Part shown: one piece after another, positions 59,595-64,000 of the stretch
Numbering within the stretch: position 1 is the first letter of the stretch
How the letters are laid out: the number at the start of each line of letters is the position of its first letter
Source of the DNA: CF-13 sp036782775
GTDB lineage: Bacteria; Chloroflexota; Dormibacteria; CF-121
Assembly: GCA_036782775.1 (NCBI GenBank)
Contig: DAIPYJ010000013.1
Span: forward strand, 1 to 64,000
Length of the DNA: 64,000 bases
Direction of reading: 5' to 3'
Translations under genes and position numbers: made by a program
Notes under the pieces: generated by a model
The model's database searches: none
Seen by the model: the letters and a program-made list of their open reading frames with translations, nothing else
What the model was told of the DNA's origin: nothing

Positions 59595-60508
59595 GATGGA
59601 TCGAGCGCCGGTTGCATGGGCGGTCCCGGCGTGCCGGCCAGCTCGTTTGGCCGCCACACTGGCAGGAAGACCAGCCACTGGTCGGGTTCTCGACGAATGA
59701 TGCGCTCGAAGAACTGCACGATCCGCTCGGTGGTGACCTGGACGTCGCGGGTGGTGTCACCGGTTCGACTGACCTCGATTGGTTCCTCGATCTCGGCGAC
59801 ATAGAGGTTGTCGGGCTGGCGCCGGATCCAGACGGGCAAGATGGGAGCGCCGGTCTTCAAGGCGATCGCCGCGGGCCCCGAAGGAAAAGTCGCGGGCCGG
59901 TTGAAAAAGGGCACCCGAACGCCACGCTCGCCACTGTACAGATCACTCGCCAGGGCGACGACTTCGTTGCGCGACAGCGCCTTGAGGATCTGCCGCAGGC
60001 TGCCAGGTCCGAGGCCGATCATCTTCATTCCGATCCGCTCGCGAGAGGCGACGACCAGTTCATTGAGGCCGCCGCTGGGGAGGTCGTTGGTGACGGCGCT
60101 GATCGGGTAGCCGTAGACGGCGGAAGCCGCCGCGAGCATGTCCCAGTTGGAGACGTGCGCGGTGACCACGACCGCGCCCTTCCCTTCAGCGAGCACGCGG
60201 TCGAGGCGGTCTTGGTGCTCGGGGCGGACCATCCGCCGGATGTCCTCCGGCGTCAGCGTCACCATGAGCATGAAGTCGGCGAACATCTTGAAGTAGTTGC
60301 CGAACGCGTGGCGGGCCGTCCGCTTGACCCGAGGGTCATTCGCGGGAAGGCCGAGCACCTGGGCGAAGTTCTCGAACGCGACCCGCCGTCGCCGTGGCAT
60401 CAAATAAAAGACACAGCGGCCGGTTCCTGCCGCCAGCGGGTAGCGAACCGCGGGCGGCAAGGCCCGCATGACCCAGTTCCCCAGCTTGAACAGCCGAGGC
60501 AGGATCAT
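59591..60508 (-). CDS. LpxL/PatA-type acyltransferase, tandem paralogue
   Basis: The 305-residue protein has the catalytic motif as HxxxxD in 'TAHVSNWDMLAAAS' and a shared block 'PATFPSGPAAIALKTGAPILP'. Two acyltransferases in a row suggest acylation at two positions of one lipid, as in di-acylated PIM, or different acyl donors. ATG shares one base with the ino1 stop (TGATG). The open sequence upstream is antisense/out of frame within ino1. Confidence 0.88.
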   Translation of the reverse strand: MILPRLFKLGNWVMRALPPAVRYPLAAGTGRCVFYLMPRRRRVAFENFAQVLGLPANDPRVKRTARHAFGNYFKMFADFMLMVTLTPEDIRRMVRPEHQDRLDRVLAEGKGAVVVTAHVSNWDMLAAASAVYGYPISAVTNDLPSGGLNELVVASRERIGMKMIGLGPGSLRQILKALSRNEVVALASDLYSGERGVRVPFFNRPATFPSGPAAIALKTGAPILPVWIRRQPDNLYVAEIEEPIEVSRTGDTTRDVQVTTERIVQFFERIIRREPDQWLVFLPVWRPNELAGTPGPPMQPALDPS

Positions 60509-61728
60509 CGGCGGCGGGCGGTTCCCTGCTCGGCCGGCTGACGAACCTCGGCGCTTTGCCCGTCGCTGCTCGAGCCGGCGATGAACGCTTCCGTCAGCTG
60601 GTGGGCGACCCCGTCGGTGTACTGCTGCGGCGGCGACTTCATGAAGTACGACGACGGCCCTTCGAGGGCCCCGCCCAGCTTGCGGTCGAGACCCAGCTTG
60701 CAGCAGCGGATGGCATCGATGACCACGCCGGCCGAGTTGGGCGAATCCCAGACCTCGAGCTTGAGCTCGACGTTGAGGGGAACATCGCCGAAGGAGCGGC
60801 CCTCGAGCCGGATGTATGCCCACTTGCGGTCTCCCAGCCAGGGAACGTAGTCAGACGGCCCGATATGGATGTTGTCCGCCCCGATATCGGCCTTCATCTG
60901 CGACTTCACGCTGTTGGTCTTCGAGATTTTCTTCGAGGTGAGCCGCTCGCGCTCGAGCATGTTGAGGAAGTCGGTGTTGCCGCCGAAGTTGAGCTGGTAG
61001 GTGCGTTCCATCTTCACGCCGCGATCCTCGAAGAGCCGGGTCAGGATGCGGTGGACGATGGTCGCGCCAACCTGCGACTTGATGTCGTCGCCGATGATCG
61101 GAATGCCGCGCTTTTCGAAGCGGCCCCGCCAGTACGGCTCCCGCGCCAGGAACACCGGCATGCAGTTGACGAAGGCGCAGCCCGCCTCCAGCACCTGCTC
61201 GGCGTACCACTTGACCGCCTCCTCGCTGCCGACCGGCAGGTAATTGACGACGACGTCCGTTTTGGTTGCCTTGAGGATGCCGACGATGTCCGCGGTCGGA
61301 CCGGGAGCCTTCACGATGATTTCGGAGAGGTACTTGCCCAGGCCGTCGTGTGTCATGCCGCGTTCGACCTTCACGCCAAGATGCGGGACGTCGGCGAACT
61401 TGACCGTGTTGTTGTGGCCCGAGAAGATCGCCTCGGAGAGGTCTTTGCCGACCTTCTCTTTGTCGATGTCGAAGGCGGCGGAGAACTCGATATCGCGGAT
61501 GTGATAGCCGCCCAGATCAACGTGCATGATGCCGGGGATCGAGTCGCCGGGCTTCGCGTTGCGGTAGTACTCGACGCCCTGGACCAGTGACGAGGCGCAG
61601 TTGCCTACGCCAAGAATCGCGACCCGGACCTTGCGCCGAGCCCGACTGTCGGACCGGGCCGCGACCGTGCGCGTCGCCACCTTACCGTTGTGTTTGCCGT
61701 TGTGTCGACTTCCGTTCTTTTCTGCCAT
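60505..61728 (-). CDS. ino1: Inositol-3-phosphate synthase
   Basis: The 407-residue enzyme uses NAD to convert glucose 6-phosphate to 1D-myo-inositol 3-phosphate. The actinobacterial-type sequence has 'VAILGVGNCASSLVQGVEYY' near residue 35 (NAD site), 'VVVNYLPVGSEEAVKWYAEQ', 'GDDIKSQVGATIVHRIL', 'NFGGNTDFLNM' and 'DYVPWLGDRKWAYIRLEGR'. A Lys/Arg/Gly-rich N-terminus precedes it. It follows arsR by 6 bases and heads the lipid genes. Confidence 0.96.
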   Translation of the reverse strand: MAEKNGSRHNGKHNGKVATRTVAARSDSRARRKVRVAILGVGNCASSLVQGVEYYRNAKPGDSIPGIMHVDLGGYHIRDIEFSAAFDIDKEKVGKDLSEAIFSGHNNTVKFADVPHLGVKVERGMTHDGLGKYLSEIIVKAPGPTADIVGILKATKTDVVVNYLPVGSEEAVKWYAEQVLEAGCAFVNCMPVFLAREPYWRGRFEKRGIPIIGDDIKSQVGATIVHRILTRLFEDRGVKMERTYQLNFGGNTDFLNMLERERLTSKKISKTNSVKSQMKADIGADNIHIGPSDYVPWLGDRKWAYIRLEGRSFGDVPLNVELKLEVWDSPNSAGVVIDAIRCCKLGLDRKLGGALEGPSSYFMKSPPQQYTDGVAHQLTEAFIAGSSSDGQSAEVRQPAEQGTARRR

Positions 61729-61734
61729 CGGTTC

Positions 61735-62079
61735 CTACACCTCGCTCCATTCGTGTTGCAGCGCTCGGACCCTTGGCCGAGGCGCCATCAGGGTTGTCAG
61801 CTCTCGATGAAAGGCATTGATGCCATCGCGATTCAAGGAGTAATAGACGGCGCGTCCCGACCGGTTCGCGTGAACCAGGTGGCCGCGGCGCAGCATCCGC
61901 AGGTGCCAGCTCAGCCGCGGCTGGCTGATACCGATCGCGTCTGCCAGCTCGAGCACGGTGATCTGAGGTATCCCCGCAAGGTGCTGGAGGATGCGAAGCC
62001 GCGTGATGCTCGCGAGCGCCTGATAATGGGCCCGAAACTCGCGAAGCGACGGATTGGTAAGCAGGGCTGAAGAGGCCAT
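61735..62079 (-). CDS. ArsR-family winged-helix regulator at the head of the inositol operon
   Basis: The 114-residue protein has 'RLRILQHLAG' and the recognition helix 'ISQPRLSWHLRMLRRGHLV', then the wing 'GRAVYYSLNRDGI'. The ELCVCD metal site of ArsR/SmtB is absent, so it probably does not sense metals in that way. It is first in the operon with ino1, and actinobacterial ino1 is likewise preceded by regulators. A perfect 6-base inverted repeat between its -10 and ATG suggests self-repression. Confidence 0.88.
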   Translation of the reverse strand: MASSALLTNPSLREFRAHYQALASITRLRILQHLAGIPQITVLELADAIGISQPRLSWHLRMLRRGHLVHANRSGRAVYYSLNRDGINAFHRELTTLMAPRPRVRALQHEWSEV

Positions 62080-62103
62080 ATAAAGAAAACTTTATGCATT
62101 ATA
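62080..62103 (-). promoter_or_regulatory. Promoter and inverted-repeat operator of the arsR-ino1 operon
   Basis: Minus-strand TATAAT at 62098-62103 is followed by the inverted repeat CTTTAT/ATAAAG spaced by 4 bases (62080-62095) and then the ATG at 62079. The repeat covers the likely transcription start, a typical repressor site. Confidence 0.55.
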
Positions 62104-62130
62104 GCAAGGCCTGAGTTACATGCCGATTAG

Positions 62131-62164
62131 CCCCTCCCCCATCGGGGGAGGGGTTGGGGAGGGG
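62131..62164 (+). repeat. G-tract repeat copy 3 (potential G-quadruplex)
   Basis: CCCCTCCCCC followed by GGGGG-A-GGGG-TT-GGGG-A-GGGG. It is intergenic between the arsR promoter and the small Cys-containing gene, in the same orientation as the other two copies. Confidence 0.65.
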
Positions 62165-62176
62165 CTTAAAGCGAAG

Positions 62177-62314
62177 CTAACAGGCCCCGGGGCAGGCGCG
62201 CGCGAACTCGCAGTCCGCCTGGTACCGGCAATCCATGTTGCCGCTCTTGGCCCGCGCGATTACCGCCTGCAGCTCCCTGATCTTGTCTCGTTTTTCGGTT
62301 TCTTCCGCATCCAT
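62177..62314 (-). CDS. Small Cys-rich protein
   Basis: The 45-residue product has a charged helical start ('AEETEKRDKIRELQAVIAR') and a C-terminal cluster 'CRYQADCEFARACPGAC', i.e. C-x5-C-x5-C-x3-C. Four closely spaced cysteines suggest a metal site or disulfides. The ATG has AAGG 13 bases upstream and no strong promoter, so it may not be expressed. I know no family for it. Confidence 0.4.
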   Translation of the reverse strand: MDAEETEKRDKIRELQAVIARAKSGNMDCRYQADCEFARACPGAC

Positions 62315-62442
62315 CGATTCGCTTGCCTTGACGTTGACTGAGACGATTGCGGCGATGCGACGCGTCCGAACATGACAGCTGCGCTGTCGGAAACGCCTAC
62401 AGCTTATGAGGGCGGCTGACAGAGCGTCAAGGAAAGACTTGT

Positions 62443-62448
62443 TAAGGT
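62443..62448 (+). promoter_or_regulatory. -10 box for leaderless holB
   Basis: TAAGGT is followed by 7 bases and ATG at 62456. The in-frame GTG at 62447 overlaps the box and would not be transcribed. Confidence 0.45.
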
Positions 62449-62455
62449 GAATCGG

Positions 62456-63496
62456 ATGCCGGCAACCCGCGCTCGACGTGTCTCTTCGGCGGTACCGTCG
62501 GCACAAGGCTTTGCCGTCGTCGCCGGCCATCATCGGGTCATCGACATGCTCCGCGCCCACCGGCATGCGGGCCGCCTGGCGCACGCCTACTGCTTTAGCG
62601 GAGAGGAAGGCATCGGGAAAGCAACCCTGGCGCGGGCGCTTGCGGAAGAGTTGCTCCTCGGCGACGGGCAGCCGCCTCGGCTCGAGGTCCATCCCGACTA
62701 CTGGGAGGACGATCGGCTGGAGGCGATCAGCATCGACGAAATTCGCTTTCATCCGGAAAAGGGGGCGCAGGCACACGATCAGTCACTGCAGCAGTTCTTG
62801 AGCCTCAAGCCGTTTGTCGCGTCCGTCCGCGTCGCTCTGCTCGCGAACGCCGAGCGCATGACGGAGGCGGCCCAGAACTGCCTGTTGAAAACGCTGGAAG
62901 AACCGCCGGCAAATACGGTCCTCGTCCTGACCACCGCCTTCCCCGACCATTTGCTGCCAACGGTGCTATCCCGCTGTCAGGTGATCGGCCTATCTCCCGT
63001 CGGCCGGGATGCGCTCTCGGGTCTTGTCCTTGGCCGCAAGGCGACGGAAGAGCAGGCGGCTACCCTGGCCAGCCTCGCCCACGGCCGGCCCGGTTGGGCG
63101 GTGCGAGCCCTTGCGGAGCGGGAATGGATTGTGAGGCTCGATCGCTGGGCGGCGCAACTGTCGGCGCTTGCCTTTGAGGATGTCGACGGCGTCCTGGCCT
63201 ACGCCGCAAAGTTCGGCCAGGGTCCGCAGGCCGAGATGCGGGGGGTCGCCTCGGAGGCATTGCGCGGTTTTACGGCGTTTCTTCGCGATGCGATGCTGTT
63301 GCAGGCCGGCTTGCTCAAGGCGATGCCGGCGGAACGGCAAGCCGCGCTCGATGTCTGGGTTGAGCGTGTCCCCGCGGATCATGTCAGGAGGTCGTTGGCA
63401 GCTGCCCAGCGGACGCAACTGCTCATCGATCAGAACGTCAACCCGCGCCTGGCGATGGAGGTCATGCTTCTCGACCTCCGGGTCAAGAAAAGCTGA
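62456..63496 (+). CDS. holB: DNA polymerase III delta' subunit
   Basis: The 346-residue clamp-loader subunit has 'AHAYCFSGEEGIGKATLARALAEE' (P-loop-like, in part), 'VALLANAERMTEAAQNCLLKTLEEPP' (in part) and 'TVLSRCQVIGL' (sensor region). It works with the gamma/tau and delta subunits to load the beta clamp. The stop shares its A with the next ATG (TGATG). In many bacteria holB neighbours tmk and darA, but here those lie 26 kb away. Confidence 0.9.
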   Translation: MPATRARRVSSAVPSAQGFAVVAGHHRVIDMLRAHRHAGRLAHAYCFSGEEGIGKATLARALAEELLLGDGQPPRLEVHPDYWEDDRLEAISIDEIRFHPEKGAQAHDQSLQQFLSLKPFVASVRVALLANAERMTEAAQNCLLKTLEEPPANTVLVLTTAFPDHLLPTVLSRCQVIGLSPVGRDALSGLVLGRKATEEQAATLASLAHGRPGWAVRALAEREWIVRLDRWAAQLSALAFEDVDGVLAYAAKFGQGPQAEMRGVASEALRGFTAFLRDAMLLQAGLLKAMPAERQAALDVWVERVPADHVRRSLAAAQRTQLLIDQNVNPRLAMEVMLLDLRVKKS

Positions 63497-64000
63497 TGGA
63501 CCGCGTCTTTGTGACGCTGCCCTTGCCCTCGCCCGGGATCGACATGCTCCGCGACCGTTTCGAGGTGACGATGGTCGAAGCGGAGGGCCTGCCGGAAGAA
63601 CGCGTCAAGCGCTATGTCGCGGACACTGATCCGGTCGGCATCGTCGGGATGGTCAACGTGCCCATCACCGAGGAGATCATGGCGGCGGCGCCACAGCTGC
63701 GAGTCGTAGCCAACTATGCGGTCGGGTACAACAACGTCGACGTCGCTGCCGCCACTCGCCGCGGAGTCCTGGTGACGAACACCCCGGGAGTCTTGACCGA
63801 AGCCACGGCAGACCTGGCGTTCGCCTTGCTGCTCGCCGTCGCCCGGCGGGTGGTGGAGTCGGACCGCTTCCTTCGCCAGGGAAAGTTCAAAGGGTGGAAG
63901 GCCGACTTGCTGCTAGGAACGGACGTTTACAGCGCGGTTCTTGGAATCATCGGCTTCGGCCGTATCGGGCAAGCCGTCGCCCGGCGAGGCCTTGGCTTCA
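63496..64000 (+). CDS. D-2-hydroxyacid dehydrogenase (glyoxylate/hydroxypyruvate reductase type), 3' end outside the window
   Basis: The first 168 residues are present of an expected 310-330. They show the substrate-binding half with 'VVANYAVGYNNVDVAAATRRG', 'VTNTPGVLTEATADLAFALLLA' and the start of the NAD domain with 'LGIIGFGRIGQAVA' (GxGxxG). This matches the D-glycerate/glyoxylate reductase group. Together with the glycerate kinase at 14 kb it could feed glyoxylate or hydroxypyruvate into glycolysis. It overlaps the holB stop by one base. Confidence 0.88.
   Translation, partial: MDRVFVTLPLPSPGIDMLRDRFEVTMVEAEGLPEERVKRYVADTDPVGIVGMVNVPITEEIMAAAPQLRVVANYAVGYNNVDVAAATRRGVLVTNTPGVLTEATADLAFALLLAVARRVVESDRFLRQGKFKGWKADLLLGTDVYSAVLGIIGFGRIGQAVARRGLGF

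Noticed and set aside
1..64000. tRNA, rRNA and CRISPR arrays
   Set aside because: I found no cloverleaf with a CCA-type end, no rRNA-like stretch, and no regularly spaced short repeats. A tRNAscan run would be decisive.

Overview
The window is a high-GC, gene-dense bacterial chromosome segment with about 65 protein genes and no rRNA, tRNA or CRISPR array that I can see. Gene content suggests a monoderm-like relative of Chloroflexota/Dormibacterota, possibly sharing traits with Actinobacteria. Evidence for this is a cyclic-di-AMP receptor (darA), inositol-phosphate synthase with a PimA-like transferase and a CDP-alcohol phosphotransferase, DUF5667, SHOCT proteins, and no lipid A/LPS genes. The phylum call is an inference and is not certain.

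Layout. 0-5 kb: DUF1232, rplI, dnaB (split by a 429-residue intein) and purA on the plus strand. 5-13 kb: an orphan RnfD-like membrane protein, an Asp-box repeat protein, RidA, a two-component system, a PAP2 membrane phosphatase/transferase and YvcK. 13-23 kb: ilvE, glycerate kinase, acyl-CoA ligase, two VOC proteins, an ECF sigma factor carrying its own zinc motif, a SHOCT protein and two solute-binding lipoproteins. 23-31 kb: a TldD/PmbA pair, a C26 amidohydrolase, Lon, adenylate kinase and a monofunctional transglycosylase. 31-42 kb: pdxST, GNAT, an R3H ATPase, tmk, darA, DUF554, then MoxR-DUF58-transglutaminase. 42-53 kb: an MBL protein, a selenoprotein SelD, a sigma/DUF5667 pair, lspA, aminopeptidase P, and several small metabolic proteins. 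53.7-55.7 kb: a decayed toxin-antitoxin island flanked by imperfect 180-bp direct repeats. 56-62 kb: a seven-gene minus-strand operon, arsR-ino1-two acyltransferases-PHP-glycosyltransferase-CDP-alcohol transferase, that looks like an inositol phospholipid/PIM-type glycolipid pathway. 62-64 kb: holB and the start of a D-2-hydroxyacid dehydrogenase.

Genes are tightly packed. Many pairs overlap by NTGA or TGATG, and convergent pairs share stop codons. At least fourteen starts sit 6-8 bases after a TANNNT box, which points to widespread leaderless transcripts. A minority (ilvE, lon, moxR, PHP) have strong Shine-Dalgarno sites. Three genes (lspA, the first binding lipoprotein, DUF554) appear to lack ATG/GTG/TTG where homology puts the start.

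The most interesting items are these: the in-frame UGA in selD with a SECIS-like hairpin; a two-copy structured intergenic element ahead of glycerate kinase and tldD; the degraded toxin-antitoxin island; the recurrent leaderless promoter pattern; the ArsR-headed inositol lipid operon; the ECF sigma factor with an HxxxCxxC tail; and the RnfD-like protein that seems to have lost the flavin-bearing threonine.
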